Shown piece by piece: positions 1 to 6,995 of a DNA stretch of 43,590 bases (the first letter of the stretch is position 1; each line of letters begins with the position of its first letter). The notes below the pieces were generated by a model. It was not told the DNA's origin and did not search any database. It saw only the letters and a list, made by a program, of their open reading frames with translations. Both the position numbers and the translations under genes were made by a program. Source of the stretch: a virus; IMG/VR virus record IMGVR_UViG_3300035085_000018, positions 1 to 43,590 of that record, one strand, 5' to 3'.

Positions 1-26
1 GTCTAGGCTTAGCGCGTCGTACGGAT

Positions 27-434
27 TTAGCCCCCCCTGGGGGTGTTGCCGAAGCCGCCGTCCTCGCGCGCGGTCTTGGCCGAGTGGCACGCCGAACAGA
101 GCGATTGATGGTTGCTCGAGTCCCAGAACAGGCGCTTGTCGCCACGATGGGGAACGATGTGATCGACATCGCTCGCTGCCGTGATGCGGGCTTGCCGCAC
201 GCACTGGCTATGCTCGACGCTATTGCCCTCATCACGGTCACCGCAGAGCGGGCGCAGCCGCAGCCAATGCCGGCGATAGTTCTGCCACTTCGAGCCGTAG
301 CCGCGCTTCGACGACGATTCACGCCGCGCGTCGATCTCCTGGTAGCGCTGACGCTCATGCGCTGGGCAGCGCCCCTTGGCCACCAGCACGCCGCAACCGG
401 GATGCGGGCACGGGCGCAGTGCAGACGTCGGCAT
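27..434 (-). CDS. HNH endonuclease (packaging-associated)
   Basis: A 135-residue protein with an N-terminal Cys pair (CPHPGCG, about residues 9-15, plus a later Cys near 23) and a C-terminal HNH nuclease core: DVDHIVPHRGD, then SSNHQSLCSACHSAKT. The first His pair and the N/H of the second strand of the beta-beta-alpha-metal fold are present, as is the CxxC zinc knuckle. Phage HNH proteins of this size often act with terminase during packaging in cos-type phages (known for HK97-like systems). If the window is circular, the next gene downstream on this strand is the small terminase at 42973..43536, which fits. ATG start at 434; the ribosome binding site is weak (AGGT). Confidence 0.9.
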   Translation of the reverse strand: MPTSALRPCPHPGCGVLVAKGRCPAHERQRYQEIDARRESSSKRGYGSKWQNYRRHWLRLRPLCGDRDEGNSVEHSQCVRQARITAASDVDHIVPHRGDKRLFWDSSNHQSLCSACHSAKTAREDGGFGNTPRGG

Positions 435-452
435 TGGGGACCTAGAAACGCG

Positions 453-477
453 AAGGCCCGAGAGTCGCTCGGGCCTT
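453..477 (-). terminator. Perfect hairpin before the late operon (candidate tR'-like terminator)
   Basis: AAGGCCCGAG (453-462) and CTCGGGCCTT (468-477) form a perfect 10-bp stem with a 5-base loop. On the minus strand the stem is followed only by a short T run (CGCGTTTC), so it is a weak intrinsic terminator. It lies between the putative late regulator and the HNH/terminase genes, where lambda-like phages keep the terminator that Q overrides. The role is inferred from position. Confidence 0.5.
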
Positions 478-536
478 GGAGACAGTTCTGCGTTGTATCG
501 AAGTGAGGCGGATTTTCGCCACGAAATGGCGGGTTG

Positions 537-1151
537 TCAACTGGACACGATTCCCGAGGCCTTCAGCCGGCCGTCCAGCTCGTGGAAGCCGGGGCGCTCT
601 TCGGCCTTGAAATGCTCGAAGACTCGTTTGTTGTAATCGCTCGCGGTGTGGCGGTCGACCCCGCAGGCCTTGGCCATCTCGACGAAGCTTTCCTTCACGC
701 CAAAGTAGCGCATCACCAGCGCTCGGCGCAGGCGGAAGTGGGAGAAGGTGCCGGTGAGCCCGGCCACCAGGGCGTATTCGGTGAGGTAGTCGACCGCGGC
801 GCGCCAGTCGGCGCTCTCCCGATAGCCGCGACAGCACGACGCCCGGCACGAGCAGGGCGCGGATTGCGGAGCGTAGCGCGCTGTGAGCAGACGCTGGCGC
901 AGCGTCGTGAGCTGCGTGAGCTCGACCAGGATCATGCCGGCCTGAGCGGCGCCGTCCAGGCCGCCGAGGCCGCGATCGGCGTGCTGCGTGCCCACCGCCC
1001 GGGCGAGGAAGCTTTTCTTCAGGGTGCCGTGAGAGAAATTGAAGGCGAACGTGAGCGCCGCATGCGCAGAGGCGAAGAGCGGCTCGCCGGCCGGCGGCGG
1101 GCATGGCGGGGATTCCGGGGTTAATTTCCCTCTGTTCTCTAATTTATGCAT
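537..1151 (-). CDS. Putative late-gene regulator / DNA-binding protein
   Basis: The frame is open from 1286, but I choose the ATG at 1151 because AGGAAGG lies just upstream; this gives 204 residues. The middle holds a Cys cluster (CSCRASCCRG). The C-terminal third reads as a helix-turn-helix: RALVMRYFGVKESFVEMAKA followed by GVDRHTASDYNKRVFEHF. It is the last gene before HNH and terminase on the same strand, the place of Q-type late regulators in lambdoid phages. I do not recognise the family by name. A metal-binding DNA-binding regulator of late transcription is the inference, and another nucleic-acid-binding role is possible. Confidence 0.6.
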   Translation of the reverse strand: MHKLENRGKLTPESPPCPPPAGEPLFASAHAALTFAFNFSHGTLKKSFLARAVGTQHADRGLGGLDGAAQAGMILVELTQLTTLRQRLLTARYAPQSAPCSCRASCCRGYRESADWRAAVDYLTEYALVAGLTGTFSHFRLRRALVMRYFGVKESFVEMAKACGVDRHTASDYNKRVFEHFKAEERPGFHELDGRLKASGIVSS

Positions 1152-1301
1152 TGACCTTCCTTTCTCTATTCTTTGTTTCTCGTTTTTCCGCGCGTGATAA
1201 GAAACAAACCCCTTAATCCCCGCCAAGCCCGGCCGAATCGGGTGCCGCTGGGATCGGAACGAACACGGCACGCAACGGCAAAACATCGCGGCCTCAGCGC
1301 C

Positions 1302-3902
1302 TTAGCTTGGGTTCATGGTCTCCACCTTCCACAAGTGAGTGTGGTCCTTCGAGCCCTTGCGCACCAGGCGCTTGGGCGGCATGGGCTTGCGCGGCGCCTC
1401 GCCATCGCGCGGCTTGCCTGAATCGCTGACGATGCGGTTCTCGTGCTTGCGCAGCCAGTGCGCCAGGCGCTTCGGGTTCAGCGCGCCATCGCGGTCTTTA
1501 CAGATATCCCGGAGCACGAGGTCGAGCGCGTCGGCGCCCGGCGCACGCACGGGCGCCGGATCGCTGCGGCTGCGCACCGCCGTCTCGATCGCCTCGCCGG
1601 CGGTATAGGGCTCCTCGCCGAAGCACGTCTCCCACGCCGTGATCACGCGCAAGAGCTCGTTGCGCGCCGGGTCCTCGTGCTCGATCTGCTTCAGCGAGTC
1701 GCACGGATCCGCGCAGTCGAGCCAGATCAGCGGCGCGCGCACCATGTCGGTCCAGCGCTCGAAGCGGCCCCAGGTCTCGCAATAGTCCTGAACGCGCTGC
1801 TTCGTGGCGATGAACGCCCGCATGATGGTCAGGCCGGCCGCGACGAGCTCGGGGCGGTGTTGGGTGATCCACTCGCGCTTCTCGATCTCGAATTGCCGCT
1901 GCTCGGGGTGCTCGGTCTTGGCGTCCATCCGGCACATCAGGGTGCGGGTGCTGGTGTCGCCGGCGATCGTGAGGTGGTTGCCGTTCGCCATGAAGAGCGT
2001 CGTGGTCGGCACCGTCATCATCTCGGTCTTGCCGAGCATGCGCTGGCGGAACGATTCGCTCGTCAGCACCACGTTCAGGGTCTCGTTGTCGAGCGGCCGC
2101 TCGACGTTGTCGATCAGGACCACCTGGTCGCCCTCGGCCAGGATGGCGAGCATGGTCTTGGTGAATTCCTCGTCCGTGTCGGCGTACTTGATCGCCGGCG
2201 CCGACACGCCCGTCGCCATGATGGCGATCGAGTCGACGAGCAGCGTCTTGCCCGTGCCGGCCTGCGGCGCCGTGATGCCGCCGAGCGGCGCCGAGGGCAG
2301 GCTGCGCCGCACCAGGGCGGTCAACGCGAGCGCGAGCGCCACCGACATGTCCGTGCGCGACTCGAACGGAAACGAGTCGAAGGCCTCGCGGAACTTGCGC
2401 AGCGCGCGCTCCGCCTCTTCCTTCGACGGAGCATCCGGGATCTTCGGGAAATCGATGCCCAGCGGGTCGTACCACGTCTGCGAGTCGACGTCGTAGCCCG
2501 GCTCCTGCAGCAGCGTGCCGTCGGGGCGCAAGGTCGGCGTGCTGATCGCCGACCACAGCCGCGGCACCTGCCAATGACCGCGGCGCGCCATGTACGTTGC
2601 GGCCGCCTGCTCGGGCGCGTTGCTCGGCACCCAGGCGCCTTTCTGCGAGCTGAACTTCAGCCAGCGCGCCGCCCGCGTGAGCTGCTCGATGAGATGCGCC
2701 TGCTCGATGCCCACGATGCCGAGCGCGCCCGGCGCCCGGCGCTTGTAGTGCCGCACGCTCGGCTGGTCGCGCTTGATCACGCGCACCAGGAACCCCGCGC
2801 GCTGGTAGATGCGCAGGCCGGATTTCAGCAGCGCATCCTCGGCCTGGTCGACGCACTCCGGGAGCTTGCCCTGCGTCCACTTGATCACCGGACGGTCGTC
2901 GTCCGGATCGCCGCCCTCACCGCCCGCCTCTGCAGGCGGCTTGCCCGAAGAGCCCGCGCCTTTGTCCGGCGCGCGCGTCCTCGAGGCCTTGCGCTCGAGC
3001 GCGATGCCCAGGCGCTCGGCGAGCCAGTGCAGCGCATCTTTTGGCTTCTTCCTGCCCCATTCGACCACCAGGTCGATCGGGGTTCGCTTCCCTTCGCGTG
3101 GATCGCCCATGTCGGCAACACCGAAGTCGACAATGCCTTGCGGCATGATCGACAGGTCCTCTTGAAGATCGCGACCGAGATCCCGCTGCGCGATGCGATA
3201 GCCGTCCTGATACGCGCGGGCGGATGGGAAGAGCGACGGCACCCACGCCGGCAGATTGCGGATCGCCGCGTCGTTGATACGCGCGAAGTCGTTCTCAAGC
3301 TTCGCCGGCGCCGGCGGTGCCTCGGGCGAGCTCGCCGACTTAGGCTTCTTGCCCCTCACCGTGACGAGCAGCCGCCGGAGCACGAGTTCCGGTATGGCGT
3401 TCGCAGTCTCAGGGGTGCCGGCATAATGGCGGCCGGTCACGGTGAAGAACTGCGCACCACAAAAGACCTCGACACCGACTTCATTGCTCTTGAAGCTGCC
3501 ACGCTTGCCGAGCACCGACGAGGTGTCGCCCTTCACATAGATGTGCACGCCCTTGCCGGAAGGCGAGTACTCCGTGAAGCTGTCGCAGGCCTTGATAATG
3601 TTGCGGCCGCGCTCCGAGATCTCGCCCGTCTCCCCGTCGATCATGCCATCCAGGTCGATCCCGATCAGCCCGTCGCCGGGTAGAAACGCGAAGCCGATGC
3701 CGCCCTTGCCCTCGGGCGGCGATGCCGCCACCGCGGCGCCATAGCTCACCAGGCGCTTGCGATCTTCGTCGCTGCCCTGCTTGCCGTGCCGGCGGCCGCC
3801 GTCGACGTAATACGGCATCTTGGCGAGCTTCTCCTGGCCCGCCTTCTTCTCGAACTTCCAGATGAGCCATTGCGGCCGATCGCGGAGGGCTTGCGGGACC
3901 AT
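1302..3902 (-). CDS. Primase-polymerase / helicase replication protein
   Basis: An 866-residue replication protein. The N-terminus has the three signatures of archaeo-eukaryotic primases: an hDhD motif (GIDLDGMID, Asp83 and Asp85), an sxH motif (SGKGVHIYV, His120) and a third acidic residue in VEVF (Glu145), followed by FFTVTGRHY. This arrangement resembles the NrS-1-type phage primase-polymerases. The C-terminal half holds a P-loop (APQAGTGKT, about 545-553) and a Walker B (QVVLIDN, about 593-599), so an ATP-driven helicase domain is fused to it. A low-complexity acidic linker (about 310-338) separates them. The open frame extends upstream to 4028, but the ATG at 3902, 4 bases after the stop of the preceding gene, is the best start. 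It probably initiates phage replication without a separate host-type primase. Confidence 0.85.
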   Translation of the reverse strand: MVPQALRDRPQWLIWKFEKKAGQEKLAKMPYYVDGGRRHGKQGSDEDRKRLVSYGAAVAASPPEGKGGIGFAFLPGDGLIGIDLDGMIDGETGEISERGRNIIKACDSFTEYSPSGKGVHIYVKGDTSSVLGKRGSFKSNEVGVEVFCGAQFFTVTGRHYAGTPETANAIPELVLRRLLVTVRGKKPKSASSPEAPPAPAKLENDFARINDAAIRNLPAWVPSLFPSARAYQDGYRIAQRDLGRDLQEDLSIMPQGIVDFGVADMGDPREGKRTPIDLVVEWGRKKPKDALHWLAERLGIALERKASRTRAPDKGAGSSGKPPAEAGGEGGDPDDDRPVIKWTQGKLPECVDQAEDALLKSGLRIYQRAGFLVRVIKRDQPSVRHYKRRAPGALGIVGIEQAHLIEQLTRAARWLKFSSQKGAWVPSNAPEQAAATYMARRGHWQVPRLWSAISTPTLRPDGTLLQEPGYDVDSQTWYDPLGIDFPKIPDAPSKEEAERALRKFREAFDSFPFESRTDMSVALALALTALVRRSLPSAPLGGITAPQAGTGKTLLVDSIAIMATGVSAPAIKYADTDEEFTKTMLAILAEGDQVVLIDNVERPLDNETLNVVLTSESFRQRMLGKTEMMTVPTTTLFMANGNHLTIAGDTSTRTLMCRMDAKTEHPEQRQFEIEKREWITQHRPELVAAGLTIMRAFIATKQRVQDYCETWGRFERWTDMVRAPLIWLDCADPCDSLKQIEHEDPARNELLRVITAWETCFGEEPYTAGEAIETAVRSRSDPAPVRAPGADALDLVLRDICKDRDGALNPKRLAHWLRKHENRIVSDSGKPRDGEAPRKPMPPKRLVRKGSKDHTHLWKVETMNPS

Positions 3903-3906
3903 GCGC

Positions 3907-4122
3907 TCAGAGAACGTGTTCCGGCCAGGGCTTCGGCACCGCCGCGCGCACGAGATAGAGCAGCTCCGGGCGCATGTCGAGGAGCTCGCCAGTGAGCACA
4001 TCCTCGAGCTCCCGGCTGCCGTCGGCATTGATCCCCCGGCAGATGAAGTCGCGGCCGCGTCGAGAGCGGACCAGATCGCCGGGCTTTATCGTTGGAAGCT
4101 TTTCGCCGACGGGGGCGCGCAT
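3907..4122 (-). CDS. Small conserved-looking hypothetical protein
   Basis: A 71-residue basic protein with no recognised domain. The N-terminal part (KPGDLVRSRRGRDFICRGI) looks like a small beta-barrel (SH3/KOW-like) strand pattern, but this is only a reading of the hydrophobicity. Its ATG overlaps the TGA of the preceding gene (ATGA), and its stop lies 4 bases before the primase start, so it belongs to the early replication operon and is probably translationally coupled. Confidence 0.6.
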   Translation of the reverse strand: MRAPVGEKLPTIKPGDLVRSRRGRDFICRGINADGSRELEDVLTGELLDMRPELLYLVRAAVPKPWPEHVL

Positions 4123-4310
4123 CAGGGCGGGCCTCCGCGCAGTCGAGGTCGCGTCAGTAGCCGCAGGATGGATTGATAGATCAGCGTACGAATGGATCGA
4201 GGGTCGCCTTGCGCGGGGTTAAGAAACGCGGCGCGTAGGACGAACTCCTCCCACCAGAACGGATGCGGGAGCCGCAGGGACCACCAGAGAAAGCAAACGA
4301 GCGAGTTCAC
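4122..4310 (-). CDS. Small hypothetical protein, coupled on both sides
   Basis: A 62-residue frame starting with GTG at 4310 and ending with TGA at 4122-4124. The start overlaps the stop of the upstream CII-like gene (GTGA) and the stop overlaps the ATG of the downstream gene (ATGA). This double overlap is the main support. The peptide is rich in Trp and aromatic residues at the N-terminus (VCFLWWSLRL, then PFWWEEFVL) and ends in an Arg-rich tail. No family recognised; it could be a small replication accessory protein. Confidence 0.55.
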   Translation of the reverse strand: MNSLVCFLWWSLRLPHPFWWEEFVLRAAFLNPAQGDPRSIRTLIYQSILRLLTRPRLRGGPP

Positions 4311-4726
4311 CCCTGCTGCCTTGAGGCGATCGGCACCACCACGCCCAGCGCCTTCAGCGTCTGCACCGAGCGCTCGAAACGGGCGACGGCCTCGACGAAC
4401 TCGCGTTGCGCCTTCTCCTGCTGATCCTCGATGCGCAGCGCCTTCGGGCGCTCTGTGCCGAGCACGTCGCAGCGGTAATAATGCGCCGCGGAGTAGCCGC
4501 GCTTCTGCACGGCGCGGCGCATGATGAGCTGCTCCTGTTCGTCGGTGAAACGCTCGCGGCGCTCGGCGTTGAGCCGGTCGTTCACGCAGTTGCGGCGCGC
4601 CTCGGGCGTCTTTTCGCGCCAGAACCACTCGCCGACTTCCTTGGAGCCGCCCACGGCGATGACATCGTCGCGCAGGGCGTCGAGATAGCTATCCCAGGGT
4701 CCGATAACCAGCTCAAGCTGATGCAT
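4307..4726 (-). CDS. CII-like phage regulatory protein (CP76 type)
   Basis: A 139-residue protein from the ATG at 4726; the upstream extension to 4822 is not needed. The core DALRDDVIAVGGSKEVGEWF, then NDRLNAERRERFTDEQEQLI, matches the pattern of the phage CII/CP76 regulatory family, in which a first helix-turn-helix is followed by a conserved N-rich segment and a charged helix. The C-terminus (about 85-135) is a probable coiled helix. It is the second gene of the leftward early transcript after the Cro-like gene, the position of cII in lambdoid phages. Repeats of TGTCCGT lie directly upstream. Confidence 0.7.
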   Translation of the reverse strand: MHQLELVIGPWDSYLDALRDDVIAVGGSKEVGEWFWREKTPEARRNCVNDRLNAERRERFTDEQEQLIMRRAVQKRGYSAAHYYRCDVLGTERPKALRIEDQQEKAQREFVEAVARFERSVQTLKALGVVVPIASRQQG

Positions 4727-4728
4727 GG

Positions 4729-4757
4729 TGTCCGTCCCTGTCCGTAAAAAACGGACA
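4729..4757 (-). promoter_or_regulatory. TGTCCGT repeats / hairpin upstream of the CII-like gene
   Basis: TGTCCGT occurs at 4729-4735 and again at 4739-4745, and its inverse ACGGACA is at 4751-4757. The last two form a perfect 7-bp inverted repeat around five A residues. The block ends a few bases before the CII-like start codon and includes its ribosome binding site (AGGGACGG on the minus strand), so it could be an operator or an RNA hairpin that controls translation. Function is inferred. Confidence 0.45.
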
Positions 4758-4870
4758 CCGACGGGCAGCAAACCCGTAGGCAAAAAAAGGGCATTCGCGT
4801 GGAATACGCGTCGTGCAGACACGACAACTGCCCATCTCGTTCCCTTCGCCGCCTTGGGGCGGCCGTGTTC

Positions 4871-5119
4871 TTAGGTGCTGGGTTGCAGCTCGAGCTTCCC
4901 CTGCGTGGGTGGCGGCTGATCGAGCGGATACACGTCCCCGGCGAGCTCGTGGCGCGTCACCTGCCCCTCGACGGCCGACTCGATCGCCAGCACTTGGTTT
5001 TTGGGCCGCACGGGAATCCCGCGCTTACGCCAATTCGTGATCACCTGGGGCGACACGCCAAGCTTCCTGGATAGAGCCTTCAGGCCACCCGCAATTTCGA
5101 TTGCGCGCTCTAGTGCTTC
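4871..5119 (-). CDS. Cro-like regulator (YdaS family)
   Basis: An 82-residue DNA-binding protein of the YdaS/Cro type: ALERAIEIAGGLKALSRKLG, then VSPQVITNWRKRGIP, then GQVTRHELAGDVY, the typical end of the family. The frame is open up to a GTG at 5161, but that start would put coding sequence over the promoter (5129..5157). The GTG at 5119 gives the usual family N-terminus and lies just after the expected transcription start, so the message may be leaderless. Its recognition helix (SPQ-x3-NWRKRGIP) closely matches that of the divergent repressor, so both probably read the same operators. Confidence 0.8.
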   Translation of the reverse strand, partial: EALERAIEIAGGLKALSRKLGVSPQVITNWRKRGIPVRPKNQVLAIESAVEGQVTRHELAGDVYPLDQPPPTQGKLELQPST

Positions 5120-5128
5120 CACCCGCTC

Positions 5129-5157
5129 AATATACACAGCGTGTTGATGATCTGCAA
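5129..5157 (-). promoter_or_regulatory. Leftward early promoter for the Cro-like gene
   Basis: On the minus strand, TTGCAG (5157-5152), a 17-base spacer and TATATT (5134-5129) form a good sigma-70-type promoter. One operator palindrome overlaps its spacer and the edge of the -10 box, and the other lies at and just upstream of the -35 box, so bound repressor would block it. Confidence 0.65.
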
Positions 5158-5168
5158 ACACAGCGTGT
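5134..5168. promoter_or_regulatory. Repressor/Cro operators, first pair
   Basis: Two identical 11-base near-palindromes ACACAGCGTGT at 5134-5144 and 5158-5168, spaced 24 bases start to start. They lie between the divergent Cro-like and repressor genes. Closely related palindromes with the same spacing occur at 6368-6403, which supports specific binding sites rather than chance. Confidence 0.75.
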
Positions 5169-5205
5169 AACCGCCCGAAGGAGCGCGGAAATAAACTTTG
5201 TGTGT

Positions 5206-5703
5206 ATGAGCTTGCCTGAAGAAAACACCATCGATGCGACGCCGCTCTTCGAGCGCATCGACCAGGAGAAGGGCGGCGCAGCGCGCTTCGCCCGCCTGCT
5301 TCATATCAGCCCGCAGCGCCTGGGCAACTGGCGCCGCCGCGGCATTCCGGCGAGCAAGCTGACCGCCGTCGCGGCTGGCCTCGGCACCACGGCCGAGGAC
5401 TACCTCGCGAGCATTGGCAAAGCCCCCCCGCGCGTCGCCCAGCCAATGGCGGTCTATCGCACGGTCGACGAAGAGCAGCTCATGCAGGACTACCGCGCGG
5501 GCTCACCGACATGGCGGCTGGTGCTGCGCCTGCTCGCTCGCCTGCCGGAGAACGAGCAGGAGCAACTCGCGAGCGCGCTCAACCTGCTGCTCACGCGCCT
5601 CGGTGCGCCGACAGCGCCAAGCGAATCCCGCGCCGCACCAAGTTCCGAGCGATTCGCACAGCGAACACGCGAACAACCGGATAAGACCTCCAGCCAAAAA
5701 TAG
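5206..5703 (+). CDS. Prophage repressor (CI-like, no peptidase domain)
   Basis: A 165-residue protein with an N-terminal helix-turn-helix (about residues 20-60: GGAARFARLLHISPQRLGNW, then RRRGIPASKL). The C-terminal half has a conserved-looking segment (YRAGSPTWRLVLRLLARLPE) and a disordered Ser/Thr/Arg-rich tail. There is no S24/LexA-type Ser-Lys peptidase domain, so RecA-stimulated self-cleavage is unlikely and induction would need another route. The ATG at 5206 is preceded by GAAGGAG at an unusually long distance (22 bases), so either a short leader or an in-frame GTG at 5200 is possible. It faces the Cro-like gene across the operators. Confidence 0.8.
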   Translation: MSLPEENTIDATPLFERIDQEKGGAARFARLLHISPQRLGNWRRRGIPASKLTAVAAGLGTTAEDYLASIGKAPPRVAQPMAVYRTVDEEQLMQDYRAGSPTWRLVLRLLARLPENEQEQLASALNLLLTRLGAPTAPSESRAAPSSERFAQRTREQPDKTSSQK

Positions 5704-5749
5704 ATTCTTGCGAGGTGCCGTTCGCAAAGCAGGCTGTCAAAGTGCTGTC

Positions 5750-6007
5750 GTGGGGCAAACGACCTTCATCCGACTGGTCAGGCCGCCCATCAATGCCGAC
5801 GTCATTGAGGCGCTGGAACATCTTCTGGATGAGGCGCGCGCGGGCCGCATCATCGGCTTGGCATACGTGTCGTACCACGGGGGCCGGGATCACAACGTCG
5901 GCGCGGCCGGCGTCGCACGCGAGGTCCCAGAGCTTAGCATCGGGTTCCTGCGCGAGCTCGAGGATCGCTTCGCCGAGCTGATCGGGCCCGGCAAGCACTC
6001 GAGCTAG
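5750..6007 (+). CDS. Small phage hypothetical protein
   Basis: An 85-residue protein from a GTG at 5750 (a TTG at 5708 is an alternative; neither has a clear ribosome binding site). The segment ALEHLLDEARAGRIIGLAYV, followed by a Gly/Asp-rich turn and a last helix (IGFLRELEDRFAELIG), resembles small phage proteins often found near repressors. No function is known to me. It follows the repressor by 46 bases and may be co-expressed with it during lysogeny. Its stop codon shares the palindrome CTAG with the stop of the convergent gene at 6004..6306. Confidence 0.6.
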   Translation: MGQTTFIRLVRPPINADVIEALEHLLDEARAGRIIGLAYVSYHGGRDHNVGAAGVAREVPELSIGFLRELEDRFAELIGPGKHSS

Positions 6008-6306
6008 AGATATTTCACCGACACCGCGCGGAAGTTGTCGTCCCCGTCGTAACGGATCACGCACTCGAACTTCGCCCAGGCCAGCGCGCCATACACGTTC
6101 TTCACGCGCCCCATCATCACCACGCGGTACAGGCCGTCCTTGCGCTTCGCCGTCTGCGCGTTGGTCCATTCGAGATTCGCCTCGCGCGGATCCGGCAGCA
6201 CGCGCTCGATGAACTGCTTGCACACCATCTGCAGTTGCGCTTCGGACTGCGCGCCCGCCGGCGCGCTCACCAGGAGCGCCGCCGCCAGCAATAACCGTCG
6301 GAACAT
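6004..6306 (-). CDS. Small exported (periplasmic) protein
   Basis: A 100-residue protein with a clear Sec signal peptide: MFRRLLLAAALLVSAPAGAQ with a likely AxA cleavage site near residue 20. The mature part has two Cys and a C-terminal beta-rich segment (AWAKFECVIRYDGDDNFRAV). The ATG at 6306 has a strong ribosome binding site (GAGGAG). It is transcribed away from the plus-strand operon, starting from the operator-bearing region at 6368-6403. It may be a lysogenic conversion (moron) gene acting in the envelope; function unknown. Confidence 0.7.
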   Translation of the reverse strand: MFRRLLLAAALLVSAPAGAQSEAQLQMVCKQFIERVLPDPREANLEWTNAQTAKRKDGLYRVVMMGRVKNVYGALAWAKFECVIRYDGDDNFRAVSVKYL

Positions 6307-6367
6307 GGGGGACTCCTCCTCTCCAGGCACGAATCATCCGCCGCACCCACAGACGAATCAAGGTCAT

Positions 6368-6408
6368 ACACGGCGTGTTGACTTTGTAGTAAACACGGTG
6401 TTTATAAT
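6368..6408 (+). promoter_or_regulatory. Rightward promoter with second operator pair
   Basis: TTGACT (6378-6383) and TATAAT (6403-6408) form a near-consensus promoter with a somewhat long 19-base spacer. A palindrome ACACGGCGTGT (6368-6378) abuts the -35 box and a near-perfect one, AAACACGGTGTTT (6391-6403), fills the spacer. Both resemble the operators at 5134-5168 and have nearly the same spacing. The phage repressor probably silences this promoter and with it the long operon that starts at 6439 and contains the DGR. A weaker divergent promoter for 6004..6306 may share the region. Confidence 0.75.
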
Positions 6409-6438
6409 CCACCCGCAAATCACTGCCGGAGGGGGCAG

Positions 6439-6738
6439 ATGCGGGGGAACAAGCCAGTCGCAGCGTCGATCGCCGTGCCGAGCGTCCTGCTCGGCGCCGG
6501 GGGCCGCAGCGTCATCGCCTTCCAGGCCGGGCGCAAGTATCTGCACGCGGTGCGCATGGACGAGCCGATCGCCGTGGTCGCGATCCCGCTCTCGAGCGCG
6601 CTGCGCGCGGCGCAGCTGAAGGGCAAGCCCTATCCGGTGCGCCGCGCGGCGCGCCTGTACCTCGAGAGCGAGATCGCCAAGACCGGCCGCGCGCGCCGCG
6701 TGTTGCGCGCCCTGGCGCGCGGCAAGGCGGCGGCGTGA
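6439..6738 (+). CDS. Basic hypothetical protein, first gene of the accessory operon
   Basis: A 99-residue Arg/Ala-rich protein with a good ribosome binding site (GGAGGGGGCAG) 31 bases downstream of the promoter -10 box. It has a beta-rich first half (VLLGAGGRSVIAFQAGRKYL) and an amphipathic basic C-terminal helix. No family recognised. Being the first gene of the repressor-controlled operon it may be an early regulator or a nucleic-acid-binding protein, but nothing specific is visible. Confidence 0.65.
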   Translation: MRGNKPVAASIAVPSVLLGAGGRSVIAFQAGRKYLHAVRMDEPIAVVAIPLSSALRAAQLKGKPYPVRRAARLYLESEIAKTGRARRVLRALARGKAAA

Positions 6739-6995
6739 GGCTCGAGCCCGGCCGCGATCAGCGCCCGGATCTGCTGCCGCCGTTCAAGGTCCAGCTCGCC
6801 TGCGTCCTGAGCCTGCTCGCGCTCGGGCTCTTCTTCGCCGAGGCGATCCGCGAGCACCTGGCGGCACCGCATGCGGTCCAGACGTCTGCACCTATCCGCT
6901 GCCCCCAGCCCGCGCCCGACCAGCTGCTCGTCGTCACCTTTCGCGGCCGCGAGGTCGTGGACTGCTTCGTTGTCGCTTCCCGGAGGAAATCATGA
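6735..6995 (+). CDS. Small single-pass membrane protein
   Basis: An 86-residue protein starting at a GTG whose last bases overlap the stop of the previous gene (GTGA). One hydrophobic segment (VQLACVLSLLALGLFFAEAI, about 19-38) should span the membrane, followed by a short periplasmic or cytoplasmic domain with two Cys. No family recognised. Tight coupling to its neighbours suggests a shared role in the envelope with the next gene. Confidence 0.6.
   Translation: MRLEPGRDQRPDLLPPFKVQLACVLSLLALGLFFAEAIREHLAAPHAVQTSAPIRCPQPAPDQLLVVTFRGREVVDCFVVASRRKS

Noticed and set aside
1443-3683. Long plus-strand open frame (746 codons) opposite the primase-helicase
   Set aside because: Antisense shadow of a well-conserved gene in GC-rich DNA; Arg/Ala/His-rich nonsense composition and no motifs.
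4122-4628. 168-codon minus-strand frame upstream of the small 62-residue gene
   Set aside because: Its upper part is a shadow of the CII-like gene; only the lower part from GTG 4310 is supported by start/stop overlaps.
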